Shown: positions 35,384-44,867 of the stretch, in pieces
Layout: the number at the start of each line of letters is the position of its first letter
Position numbering within the stretch: position 1 is the first letter of the stretch
NCBI GenBank assembly: GCA_024220505.1
Contig: JAKZZE010000004.1
Location: 310,001-374,000 of the forward strand
DNA length: 64,000 nucleotides
Direction of reading: 5' to 3'
DNA from: Rhizopus arrhizus
Taxonomy: Eukaryota; Mucoromycota; Mucoromycetes; Mucorales; Rhizopodaceae
Translations under genes and position numbers: made by a program
Notes under the pieces: generated by a model
What the model was told of the DNA's origin: nothing
Database searches by the model: none
The model's input: the letters and a program-made list of their open reading frames with translations, nothing else

Positions 35384-36582
35384 TTATACATACTGGAAAA
35401 TAGCATAAATGTAATCATCTGTTTCTAAAAAGTGTAAACCAATTCCCAATGGTTAGATTTAGATCTAAATTAGCATAACATTCTGTATTTAAAGAACAAT
35501 TTTTTTTAAAAGCAATAATAAAATATTTTACCCTACAGTCAAATTTATTTAGCAAACAAAATAATAATTCAGTTGCTTTTTTTTTAATATATATATATAT
35601 ATAATTGTTTCAAATTCTTTATAATTGACAAGTAGCACATGCTCAGTACATTAAATCCTTCAGTCTAAGTAAAATATTTTATCAATATAAAGCAAGAAAG
35701 AAAAAGAAAAAAAAAAGGTTGTCCGATAGAGTAAGAGCGAAATTTTATAATTGCTTATCATTTAAAAAAAAAAATCTAAAAATACTGCTATATTAAACAG
35801 GTATATTAATATGTCATGATTTATAGAAGCTGTACCTTCAGAGGATTTAAACATTTCATTTCGATTGGCAGTATAAATAACATTTTAATAAATATAATCA
35901 TCAATTGTTGCCAAGCTTAAAAAGGGCTTACTAGTAAAAAAAACGTTTTTTATGTGCTTTGCAGTGATGTCTGCTCCATTCAAATTTTTCTTTATTTTAG
36001 ATCTGAGTTTCATTTCACTTGGAATTATTATAGATCATGTAAGAGCTTTTAGTACATTTAGCGATGATCAAAGAATGCCCTTCAAATGAGCCACAAGATA
36101 TATGACCACGAACAAGATTATTAAAATTGTAGTTAGGATGATTGAATTAAACAACGTCCATCATGACACCAGACATAGACTTGTTCATGTCAAAAGTGGA
36201 AGTAAAGAATTCAATAGAGTGGTCTCTCATATGAACACCTATGTAAGGAAAATAAACAAAACGTATGGCTTCAAATTGAATTCACCCTTTTGAAGAGAAG
36301 CGTCTGAATCAGTAGTACTTTCTTTGCTTGCATATGTTAATCAGATTTGGGAAAAGAGTCAGGAGCCTTGATGAATAGAATCTGCGTATTAGAGACCATA
36401 TTTAATATTGTGTACGTAAGTAAGCAAATAAAAAAGAGCGAAGTAAGGTGCTTGTATTTGTATAAAAAGTAAAAAAAAAAACTGCGATTGAAATCGGCAT
36501 GAATATTATTTTTTTGTGTCATTAATAAGGTATAACGATGAGTTTGAAATTAATGAATATTTTTTTTTTTTTAAAAAAAAAA
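35384..36582. other. AT-rich spacer without a recognised gene
   Basis: Sequence between the MFS stop and the truncated edge of hydrolase arm 2. It holds a short (AT)n run near 35588, A/T homopolymers and a 63-codon ORF at 36102-36293 of unknown family. It ends in a T13A13 palindrome (36560-36585) that coincides with the point where the arm 2 homology stops. Confidence 0.4.
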
Positions 36583-37784
36583 AAAGAACTGAAAGCTATG
36601 AAATACAAAGCAATTGCTGATAAATAAGGTTAGAAAGCAAAGAATTAAAAGCAATCAAGGAAACCCTTTCTGATACAAATTTACAAGTCAATTCAACACC
36701 AATCATTACGAAGGCGATTATAGCCGACGTCAAGCAATACAAAATCAAAAAGTAAAGCAAATAATGTATGGATTCTAAAGGTATTTTTATTTATATTAAA
36801 ACTACAAGCATCTAATAGATCTAATAGTTGTTGTTCAAGATATCATCCACCTTCTTGACCTTGGCATAAGCGAATTCAATACCGGCAAGGAAGGCTTCCT
36901 TGATTTGCTTGGCCTTGATGATTCTACCATCGTAGGGTTGATCGAATGTGTTGACGGCTTCATCGACAACGATGCACTTGAAGCCACGATGACTTCCAGA
37001 GTAAACAGTCGAGTTGACGCAGTTGTGGATCATCATGCCCACAACAATAATAGTATCGACACCCTTGCTTTCGAGATACTCCTTCAAATCGGTACCTACG
37101 AATGAGCTCATTTCATGCTTGATAACGACCTTTTCGTTAGCCAGTGGCTTGACGCTTTCATGGATCTCTACACCGGATGTTCCTGGTTCAAAGAAATTTA
37201 GCTTCTTGCGTTGCTCTTCTGTAGCATAATGGACAACATGAACAACTTCCTTGTTTTCTTTTCTAAACTTTTCCATCAATTGAGCAATGGCTTGAGCGGT
37301 TTCTACTGGGCTGTCAGTAGGAAATCTTCCACCAGGAAAGTAGTCATTTTGAACATCGACGATAATAAGAGCTTCCTTCATTTTAGTTTTTTTTTTTCTT
37401 GTGTGTATAAAAAAAAGTAGATGAGTCTTGATAAAAGAAACAAAAGTTACTTGGTTTATATATGTTTTTCCTTTTTTTTTTTTTTTTTCTTCTTCTAGTG
37501 AATTTGTAATATAATAAATATTAATAATTCGATCCCAGGTCTGGTCTGTTACTGTGAATTATATAAATTGCTGCATTTTTTACGTAAAAGGTCAGTGCGT
37601 TTCAGGTAATACAAGAGAACCAATGGAATCTCGAGATTCAACAGTCAATGTGATTGGTGAATTCTTGTCTTTTACTTTACAGCTTCTGTGGTCAGTCCCT
37701 TGAAGGTTAGCTTGGCAATGAATTTGCTTTATAATTTCTATGTTTATTTTTTTATTCTCTATTTATCACCTTGTAAGAACGATG
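36583..37784. repeat. Hydrolase repeat arm, copy 2 (inverted, shortened)
   Basis: This is the reverse complement of copy 1 from its upstream region to about 250 bp past the hydrolase stop. Homology ends on the left inside an A/T tract (36560-36585) and on the right at about 37784 (gatgg), where the DIRS element begins 14 bp before its first ORF. The same right junction is present in copy 4 at 61732. The rest of the downstream arm is absent here. Confidence 0.87.
36821..37381 (-). CDS. Isochorismatase-fold cysteine hydrolase, copy 2
   Basis: A 186-residue open copy with the same triad (Asp9, Lys88, Cys121) as copy 1. It differs from copy 1 at residue 34 (Gln for Arg) and residue 52 (Tyr for His). 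The conserved leader and TATA-like box (37455-37462, minus) are intact, so it could be expressed. It is divergent from the DIRS gag-like ORF, with 416 bp between the two start codons. Substrate unknown; cytosolic location inferred. Confidence 0.9.
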   Translation of the reverse strand: MKEALIIVDVQNDYFPGGRFPTDSPVETAQAIAQLMEKFRKENKEVVHVVHYATEEQRKKLNFFEPGTSGVEIHESVKPLANEKVVIKHEMSSFVGTDLKEYLESKGVDTIIVVGMMIHNCVNSTVYSGSHRGFKCIVVDEAVNTFDQPYDGRIIKAKQIKEAFLAGIEFAYAKVKKVDDILNNNY

Positions 37785-37797
37785 GGCTCCCACACCA

Positions 37798-38682
37798 ATG
37801 CAGTCAGCGGACGACACTGCCTCGCAACTATTGCACTCTCTGGGCACAAGACCCCATTATGATTGGACTCCTTCGGATGCACTTACTGCACTTATGAGTT
37901 TGGATACACCTTTGCATACTTCACCTATGCTTTCAGAGACTGAACGTAAAGCAATTATTGAGTCTTACCTTCCTATGTCCCATGTCGACTATAAAGCTCC
38001 TGCTACGATTCCTACTGCAGAACGTGCCATGAATAAGATACAGCGTCATGAAGACAATTCTCTTAAACATTTGCAGTACCTTTTGTCGGCGGCCTTTCGA
38101 TCTCTCGATATTTTGAGTCATGAACTCGTCTCCTGCGAGTCTGGTAACCCCAATTTGGAACGCTATTGTAAGATGCTGTTCGATGTCCGTAAGCTTCTAC
38201 TACATGTTTGTTCTTCCATGACTCAAGCCCGTAACAACGTTGCTCTCCAAGCAATCAATCCTTCTTTCTCCTTGAAGTCGGATACGGAAGTTACGTACAC
38301 CCTTCCTTTGGACGAGTTTCAACAAACGTTAATCCAGCAAACTACTGCAAGAAAGGTTACTCGTGAAGCCACGGCTGGTTATCGTCAACGTCGTTCTCCG
38401 AATAACAGTTCCGATAATTCGGGTTCTTTCTCGAATTTTCCTGTCCAACAGTTTTTTCGGCCAGGTCCACCCTCGCAGCAGGGTGGTTTCACCAACAACA
38501 GCAGCACTACCATCAGCAACAACAATTTTCGTCCAACCAACTTCAACAGCAGCAACACCAACAGCAGCAAATCCAACAGCAACAACACCAACAGAAGATC
38601 AAACAACCCCTTTCGTCAATGGATACCGAAACAACCACAACACCCGACCCCGTTGGAGGTCGGCTCAGCAAGTATTTTATAG
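37798..38682 (+). CDS. DIRS gag-like ORF, copy 1
   Basis: The 294-residue ORF has a helical N-terminal half (TERKAIIESYLPMSHVDYKA, LLSAAFRSLDILSHELVSCE, CKMLFDVRKLLLHVCSSM) and a Gln/Asn/Ser-rich C-terminus (NNSSTTISNNNFRPTNFNSS). This is the pattern of the putative nucleocapsid ORF of DIRS elements. It overlaps the RT ORF by 64 bp in a different frame. It carries one extra 15-bp unit (five codons) in the Asn/Ser-rich repeat relative to copy 2 at 61745. Role as structural protein is inferred from position. Confidence 0.7.
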   Translation: MQSADDTASQLLHSLGTRPHYDWTPSDALTALMSLDTPLHTSPMLSETERKAIIESYLPMSHVDYKAPATIPTAERAMNKIQRHEDNSLKHLQYLLSAAFRSLDILSHELVSCESGNPNLERYCKMLFDVRKLLLHVCSSMTQARNNVALQAINPSFSLKSDTEVTYTLPLDEFQQTLIQQTTARKVTREATAGYRQRRSPNNSSDNSGSFSNFPVQQFFRPGPPSQQGGFTNNSSTTISNNNFRPTNFNSSNTNSSKSNSNNTNRRSNNPFRQWIPKQPQHPTPLEVGSASIL

Positions 38683-40556
38683 AATGGACAAAAATTTCCA
38701 GCAACTCATACGTCAACACTATCATTCAACACGGTTACCGCATTCCTTTTCACACATCACCACCCGTCACCACAAAACCAACACCTATAACACCATTCTC
38801 CAACGAACAAATCCCACTCATAGATCAAGCTGTCCAGAGTTTACTTCAAAAAGCAGCTATCGAACCAGTCTCGCCTCAACAAGTTCAGGAAGTTCCAGGA
38901 TTTTACAGCTCCCTATTTGTTATCCCCAAGAAGGATGGCGGTATTCGTCCGGTGTTCAATCTCAAGAACTTGAACCAGTATCTTGATCCTCCACATTTCA
39001 AGATGGATACGATCAGGGAAGTCTCGTTAATGATCAAACCGAACGATTATCTCGTATCTATAGATTTATCCGATGCTTTTCTTCATATAGGACTACATCA
39101 AGATTCGAGACGTTACTTGCGGTTCAAATGGCGAGATCAAGTTTACCAATATCGTACGACTGCCTTTGGTCTAGCCTCCAGTCCTTATGTATTCACCAAA
39201 GTTTGCAGGCCCATATTACACTACTTTCGGTCTCAAGGTTACAGAATTTCGGCGTACTTGGACGATTGGATTCTGGCAGCAAATTCAAAGCAATTAGCTA
39301 TCCAGCAAGCTCAAGCAGCGTTGGCTCTTTTGCAACAACTTGGTTGGATAGTGAACTACAAGAAATCAGTCCTGACTCCTACACAGCAGTTAGAACACCT
39401 AGGCTTTCTATTGAATACTCGTACGATGATGGCATCTCTACCTCTCAAGAAGCTTCGGGATATCCGTCGATCAATCAAACAAATACTGGACAAGCCTTCC
39501 CGACAAACTCCAAGGACAGTTCACAGTTTGACTATGCGAATCCAAGCGGCTACATTTGCTATCTTCCCAGCACGCCTCTACACGAGACATCTTCTATATT
39601 TCAAGAACCAGGTGGTGAAGTCGGACGCCGATTGGGATCGTCTTCGACCTTTAGACCAAGCCAGCAAGGAGGAGCTACGTTGGTGGTACGACAATTTGAA
39701 GAAATGGAACGGTCGCTCTCTTCTCCCTTCAACTCCCACTCAAACGATTTATGTGGATGCCAGCAACACGGGATGGGGGTGCAGTTTGGGCAAACAACGT
39801 GCACATGGTTACTGGGCTCCAGAGGAAGCGGCTCAGTCAATCAATTGGCGGGAACTGAAGGCGGTTCAATTAGCACTACAGGTTTTCCCAAGATTGCAGA
39901 ACTCGACAATTCTAATCAGGACAGACAACACAACCAGCCTGTCGTATATCAACAAACAGGGTGGAACACGGTCGCTTCCTTTAATGAATCTAGCAACAGA
40001 AGTCTAGAACTGGTGTCTTCAGCACAACATTATGATTCAAGCTCAACATATCAAAGGGATTTACAACAAAATAGCAGATATGGAGTCTCGCCGAACATTC
40101 TTCAAGAACCAATGGCAAATAATTCCAACAGTATTCCAACAGATTCAACAAACATGGGGTCCGTTCTCGATCGACTTCTTTGCCGACAGGACAACCAAGT
40201 TGTTACCAAAATACGTGTCTTGGCTTTCGGATCCGGACGCTATCCACACGGATGCCTTTACTCTACCATGGACGAATTGGATGAAGCCTTTCATAAATCC
40301 CCCATGGAATCTGATATCTCGGGTTCTGAACAAGATAATGCAAGAAAAGCATCCTCTAGTGGTAATGGTGGTACCATACTGGCCGAGTGCTCTATGGTTT
40401 CCTCTGTTACAACGGATGGCTCTTTCACCCCCTCTAATGCTAGCACCTCAAACAGTTCAAACAACATGTCCCAAAACACCTCACCCTCTACTACACAAGA
40501 ACTGGATGCTATCCGTGTGGCGATTATCCGGAACAAATTGGAATCCCAACATCTAA
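38619..40556 (+). pseudogene. DIRS reverse transcriptase/RNase H/methyltransferase-like ORF, nonsense-mutated
   Basis: RT motifs in order: SLFVIPKKDGGIRPVFNLKN, DYLVSIDLSDAFLHIGLH (catalytic Asp), YRTTAFGLASSPYVFTK and ISAYLDDWILAA (catalytic YLDD). RNase H follows with YVDASNTGWGC, NWRELKAVQLAL and IRTDNTTSLSYIN. A TAG at 40005-40007 interrupts the frame after LATEV; the same codon in copy 2 is TGG (Trp), restoring EVWNWCLQHN. Downstream the frame stays open to 40556. It contains FFADRTTKLLPKYVSW and an INPPWNLI motif like that of the N6-adenine methyltransferase-like domain reported in DIRS elements. This copy would give a truncated protein unless the stop is read through. Confidence 0.85.
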
Positions 40557-41526
40557 ATGAGCATGCTGTTTCTGATCTACTGCGCCAGCGTTTAGCTCCT
40601 ACTGCCACTAACAAAGACTACCGCAAGAATCAACTTCGCTTCTTGGAATGGGCTCAACAGCATAATGTTTCGTTTACGGCTTTTTCGGGTGTTGACATGG
40701 TGAACTTTTTAGCTGACATTCGACAGTCTCATGGGCTTCAAGTGGCAACTCTCAAGACTGTGCGTGCGGCGGTTGCGCATTTACATGATAATACAAACAG
40801 CATGAGTACCAATTCACTGGTGAATTCTTATTTAGATACCTTATCTAAACAGGCTGCTCCCGTAGCTATTCATCGGCCAACTGTTGACATGTCTCCTGCT
40901 TTGGTCTATGCTCGAAATATTCCTTCACGATCTACTACTCTTCTTCAATTATTGCAGCAGAAATTGGCTTTCTTATTGGCTATGTCTGCCTTTCTACGTC
41001 CTTCTGATTTGGCTCGTATTCCGTTTGCCTCTTGTGGTATTTCTACTTCTGGCTGTCTTCTTTTTCAAGTCGTGGCTCCTAAAGAAACCCGTAAAAAGCG
41101 TAGGATTATCAAGCCATTCACTGTGCATCCTCATGCTAGCGATAACGAGTTGTGTCCTGTGAAATGTTTCAAAGCATTGCGTGACCATCCTGCCTTGAGG
41201 TCTCGGCGTGAAGGCTCTCCATTGTTTGTGAAATCTAACAATATATATCAACCGTTGTCCTCTTCAACTATCTCTTCTTCATATCCTTATGCACAAGTGA
41301 ATCTGGTGTTACTCTTCGGTCTTTGGCGTCTTCTCGAGTATTGGATCTAGGTGTTTCTAGAGATGATATTGTGGCCTTGGGTAATTGGGCTTCATCGGAC
41401 ACTTTCACACATCACTATCAGCGCAATCATATGGCAAACGTAGATTTCACTTCGGTGGTTCTCTCAGGTGTTGAAGATGACGAATTCTTTGATGCTCAAG
41501 ACTCATTCTCTGGATCAGCACAGTAA
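40466..41526 (+). pseudogene. DIRS tyrosine recombinase, frameshifted
   Basis: The frame is open from far upstream; I place a likely start at the ATG at 40466, before LDAIRVAIIRNKLESQ. A SAM-like N-terminal domain (DYRKNQLRFLEWAQ, VDMVNFLADIRQ) is followed by the catalytic domain with the first Arg in SAFLRPSDLARI and a basic KETRKKRRIIK strand. Near 41275 the reading frame shifts. The other frame then gives TLRSLASSRVLDLG and WASSDTFTHHY with the nucleophile Tyr, ending at 41526. The usual His of HxxR, expected just before TLRS, appears as Val. A one-base indel or an assembly error could explain the shift. The second copy cannot be compared because it leaves the window. Confidence 0.72.
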
Positions 41527-41830
41527 TAATATTTCCTATTTTGTTCTGAGGGTCTCAAGCAATTCTTCAGAGAATTCTTTCGACCTAGAATTGATATTTA
41601 GACCTGAAGAACAAAATAGGAAATATTATTACGCCCACCCTTCAATAGTATTTCTTTATTTTATTTTCTGCCCTCCCTTCTACTTTCTTTGACCGAGCTC
41701 ACATTCGATTGATATCATATAATTGAATTTCAGATTTATTTAAACCTTTGAATTCGCTCAAAATAAAGTAAAGAAGATTCTAGCACAGTAATAATATTTC
41801 CTATTTTGTTCTGAAGGTCTAAATATCAAT
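41520..41830. repeat. DIRS 3' inverted/direct repeat segments
   Basis: The motif TAATAATATTTCCTATTTTG occurs at 41524-41543 (plus), at 41613-41632 (reverse complement) and at 41788-41807 (plus). The homology extends through GTTCT and a GGTCT block on each side. The first two can form a hairpin of about 30-bp arms. The third extends to ATATCAATTGGC, which also matches the inverted copy. This resembles the terminal repeat plus internal complementary region used for circularisation in DIRS elements. Confidence 0.65.
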
Positions 41831-42881
41831 TGGCTGATGGCCGGTTTTTTTTTCATTTTTCAATTTTTTTTCACAAAGTACTAAAAAATGCAGGCAAATA
41901 AAGTTTCTGCTCGAAAAAATAAAAAATTACAGTGCAAATTTATTTATTTTTGACAGTTTTGAGAATATAAAAATTATTTTAATAAAACGAAAAAAAAAAA
42001 GAAAGAGCATGAGCGTAAAAACATAAACATAAAATATAAGAAGCATGAGGTATAAAGTATAAAGCATAAAGCATAGAGTGTAAAATGTAGAGTGTAAAGC
42101 ATAGAGTATAAAAAATAAAACATAAAAAGCAGAGCATATTCATATTATAATAAAAGAAGGGTAGATTAGTTTAAAAGGGCGTTGCAAATGTTGAGATTTT
42201 TTAAAAGTAAAATGCTTCCAAATTTGTTGGTATTGATGAAGCGAGAGGAATCTGAAGCTACTTGGTGCATATCCAGTGTAGAAAAAAAAAGGACTTAGAA
42301 TATTTTTTTTAAAAAAATATATTTTATCTTTTTTCTTAAATTTTTGTGAACACTACCTCCTTATTTAAATCTTTATTAGCTAGTACGTCTTATGTAATTG
42401 TTAGTAGTCGTTACTAAATATAGTTTCTTTGAACATGTAATTCTAATAGCTCCTTTAGCTTACGTTTATTTTCTAGTGTGTAGCTAAACTTATGATGACC
42501 ATATAGTTTTTTTTTTTTTTTTTTTTTTTTCTTTTGAGAAGGTACATTTTAATGCTTTTGTTTATACGTTGCTACATCACTAAATTTTCTTTCTTATCAA
42601 GAACAAAGCAGTAATCAAACTGGGTCGTTTACAAAGTAAGTGTTTAAATATAACAAATATTATTAATAATACTCTCTTATTGTATAGTGGACTCTTGTGG
42701 TTACATCGTGCTTTATATATCTGTCAACAGCCATACAGAGAAAGTCAAAAGGTATTAAATTCAAGCCAGAGTCATCAGAATATCGTATTGGTGAAGGAAT
42801 TCTGGTATAGCTTTTGCCAGAAGCTGGAAATCCTACCTGGAGCAGCAAACCTGGGGTAGTATGCCTGGAACAGCCAGTGTA
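41831..42881. other. AT-rich repeat-like spacer
   Basis: No gene is recognised. Positions 42040-42140 are a degenerate tandem array of an approximately 7-14 bp unit (ATAAAGCATAGAGTG-like). T8A7 lies at about 42303-42317 and a T-run of about 23 bases at 42508-42530. Positions 42780-42880 contain short, imperfectly repeated GGAATTC/CCTGG blocks before the MITE-like element. Confidence 0.4.
42040..42140. repeat. Degenerate short tandem repeat
   Basis: Successive ATAAAGTATAAAGCATAAAG and GTGTAAAATGTAGAGTGTAA blocks show repeated slippage of a short A/T/G-rich motif. Unit length and order are irregular. No coding or structural role is evident. Confidence 0.6.
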
Positions 42882-42981
42882 CACTATTTCCAGAAATTAT
42901 AGTCGCCATGACTTGTCGCAATTACATATAAATTGTATTATAAAACTTTACAAAATGCGACTTTAATTTCTGAAAATAGTG
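42882..42981. mobile_element. 100-bp MITE-like element with Tc1/mariner features
   Basis: Exactly 100 bp bounded by TA dinucleotides (42880-42881 and 42982-42983). Its ends are 25-bp inverted repeats starting CACTATTTC and ending with AGTCGC, with two mismatches. The short AT-rich interior has no ORF. TA target duplication and length fit a MITE mobilised by a Tc1/mariner transposase. Its right-hand base is the first base of the 13-bp LINE target sequence. Confidence 0.7.
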
Positions 42982-42993
42982 TACTGGGATTCC

Positions 42994-43619
42994 ATCCATG
43001 CATGCCCCCGTTCTCCTTCAACACTGTCGCACAACTATCTCTCTTGACCCTGTCCTATGGCTACCTATGTCCAAGTCTGAAAGAAGTCGTTGCATACGTT
43101 GGCGTCTTGGCTGGCTCCCTGGTGGTCGATACAAATCCTGCCCTCGACACCCTGACCAATCCTTCACAAAAGCCCATACCATTCATTGTCTCCAGATGCA
43201 TCGTAGACTCATGATGCCCGAAACCATCTCTGATCCATTGTCTTTCCTTTTAAATATGCTACCTACCAAGAAACCTCGCTCTCCTAACACAACACTCTCG
43301 TGGACCATTCGCTGGCCAACTATATGCAGAATCCTATATGAACTCGATTACCTATATCACGCTAAGATCCCACCTACTCCGCCCACTCACCTTGGGCAAA
43401 GACTCTTAGAATGGCTACCCTCTTTTCCTTCTCACTAGTGTGTTTTACACTTGATCCCATTCATTTTTTCCAAAGCATTTTTACCCTTGATCCCAAAAGG
43501 GTTTTTTAGTCACCACTATCCTTCCTTTATGAACTGCCTCGGGCGGAAAAGATGTAATATTACAATCGTGCGCCCAATAGAGGTTTAATTATTTATAAAT
43601 AAAAAAAATTTGTTTAATC
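42994..43619 (+). mobile_element. 5'-truncated copy of the array LINE
   Basis: The 626-bp fragment matches the 3' end of the full-length LINE (about 47719-48344) almost base for base, including the last 146 codons of ORF2 (open 42998-43438) and the complete 3' untranslated region. Truncation at the 5' end is typical of target-primed reverse transcription. It is flanked on both sides by GTACTGGGATTCC. The near identity to the neighbour indicates recent insertion. Confidence 0.9.
43484..43503 (+). other. Conserved 3' hairpin in LINE 3' UTR
   Basis: ACCCTTGATCCCAAAAGGGT can fold with an ACCCTT/AAGGGT stem. The same hairpin is in the full-length element near 48209. A variant with compensating bases (ACCCTC...GAGGGGT) is in the first ORF1-only unit near 49305. 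Stem conservation with altered bases suggests a structural RNA signal, possibly recognised by the reverse transcriptase. Confidence 0.45.
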
Positions 43620-43697
43620 GTACTGGGATTCCAGCTTTTTATACGTTACACACATTTACAAGCAAATAAAATACATATAACACTTCATAAAACCTCA

Positions 43698-44867
43698 ATG
43701 CCACCTAGTGTTCGAGGACGCAAGCCTACTGTACCTGTTCTTTCAAGCGAACAGGTCCAAAATCTATATAAGCAATTTGAGATCCAACGTCGACAGCTCG
43801 TTTGCGCCAGTTGTCAAACAATGGACTCCTTATACCGCAATGGAACTTCGCCAGGCGACCCCCCTCAGCCTAGCTTTATGTGCAAAGTTTGTAGCAAGAA
43901 CTACAACGCACCTACCATGGTCAATTTGCTTCAGTCTACCTCAACATCTACTGAACTACCTTCTGACGCCAACACTCAGGACTCATTGGAAATTTCTAGA
44001 TCATCATCTCCGAGCCCCGAGAACAGTGGTTTGGCACCTAGTGTAACCATAGCCGATTTGCAATCTACAATTGAGAAATTGTATGCCGAACTTAAACAAA
44101 CCCAAGCTGAACTCAAGCAAGCCCGGGAGGAAATCCAAGCATTGCACGCCCAACGAGCTTCCGCTGATTCTAAGGCCATTACTAACTTAAACGATTCTCA
44201 ATTCCCACCGCTAGACCCCTCCTCCCAGCCACTCCCTCCTTGGCGGGACGCAGCCCGGCTCAATAGTATCAAAGCTTCCATGCTCGAAAAGCGTCAACAG
44301 CGTCGAATCCAACGTCAGGAAACTGCTGCTAGATTTTTGCAACCTCCCTCCGAGAACCAAGGTTTTCAGTATGTCTACATACCGACTAAAGCCCGAGTGC
44401 CCATCGGGCAATTGAGAAATCGTCTTCGTCAACTAGACATTAACAATAGCCAGATTCTTGACATTCATTACCCCACCCGTAACGTTGTGGCTCTCCTTGT
44501 CCACAATGATTATGCGTCTGAACTGAAATCCCACCTCCAAAAATTTAAGGTTCGCACCAAGGACGATTTCAACCCTTGCGACGGCTCAATCCTCTTGGAC
44601 CCCAAATATGAACACTGCTCTAAAGAAGAACGCAATAGCTTTGCCCTTATGCACCATAGTGATCGCGTGAAGAAAGCCCTGACCTATATTCGTGCTCCAG
44701 TCAAGGCAGCCGTAGCCCGTTACTTTTACAATCAAGGTTGGATTAGCAAATCCGTCCTTGACGAAAGTCTTCCTACTAAAATCACCAACCCAACAGACGT
44801 TTTCAATGTTGATGAGGACGTCGCTATGCTTCTCTCGGACCGCGAGGATACCACTTCCCAACTATAA
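43698..44867 (+). CDS. LINE ORF1 protein
   Basis: 389 residues. A CxxC..CxxC zinc-binding pair (Cys36, Cys39, Cys62, Cys65) sits near the N-terminus. A coiled coil at about 118-152 (IEKLYAELKQTQAELKQARE) follows, then a conserved C-terminal domain (about 225-375) containing RLRQLDINNSQILDIHY and TKDDFNPCDGSILLDP. The C-terminal domain is the part shared with the ORF1-only units, which lack the zinc pair. ORF1 proteins of LINEs bind the element RNA and form ribonucleoprotein particles; that role is inferred here. The stop overlaps the start of ORF2 in TAATG (44865-44869). Confidence 0.85.
   Translation: MPPSVRGRKPTVPVLSSEQVQNLYKQFEIQRRQLVCASCQTMDSLYRNGTSPGDPPQPSFMCKVCSKNYNAPTMVNLLQSTSTSTELPSDANTQDSLEISRSSSPSPENSGLAPSVTIADLQSTIEKLYAELKQTQAELKQAREEIQALHAQRASADSKAITNLNDSQFPPLDPSSQPLPPWRDAARLNSIKASMLEKRQQRRIQRQETAARFLQPPSENQGFQYVYIPTKARVPIGQLRNRLRQLDINNSQILDIHYPTRNVVALLVHNDYASELKSHLQKFKVRTKDDFNPCDGSILLDPKYEHCSKEERNSFALMHHSDRVKKALTYIRAPVKAAVARYFYNQGWISKSVLDESLPTKITNPTDVFNVDEDVAMLLSDREDTTSQL

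Larger units (their letters stand above)
37785..41830 (+). mobile_element. DIRS-type tyrosine-recombinase retroelement, copy 1 (degenerate)
   Basis: The order of modules is gag-like ORF (37798), RT/RNase H/methyltransferase-like ORF (38619) and tyrosine recombinase (about 40466), in overlapping frames, which is the DIRS plan. There are no LTRs or integrase. After the recombinase stop three related segments occur in +/-/+ orientation (41520-41555, 41592-41633, 41784-41830), probably an inverted terminal repeat and internal complementary region. No matching inverted repeat is seen at the left end, which joins directly to hydrolase arm 2. A premature TAG and a frameshift (see the ORFs) make this copy non-autonomous. 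The element's exact right end is not defined. Confidence 0.85.

Noticed and set aside
37440..37800. Possible LTR or DIRS left terminal repeat
   Set aside because: The sequence is the hydrolase upstream region, also present without DIRS in copies 1 and 3, and has no inverted match to the DIRS right end.
39128..40400. Long open frame upstream of the DIRS recombinase read as a 740-residue protein
   Set aside because: Up to about 40.4 kb it is the alternate frame of the RT/RNase H ORF, with Ser-rich, motif-free sequence; only the 3' part encodes recombinase motifs.
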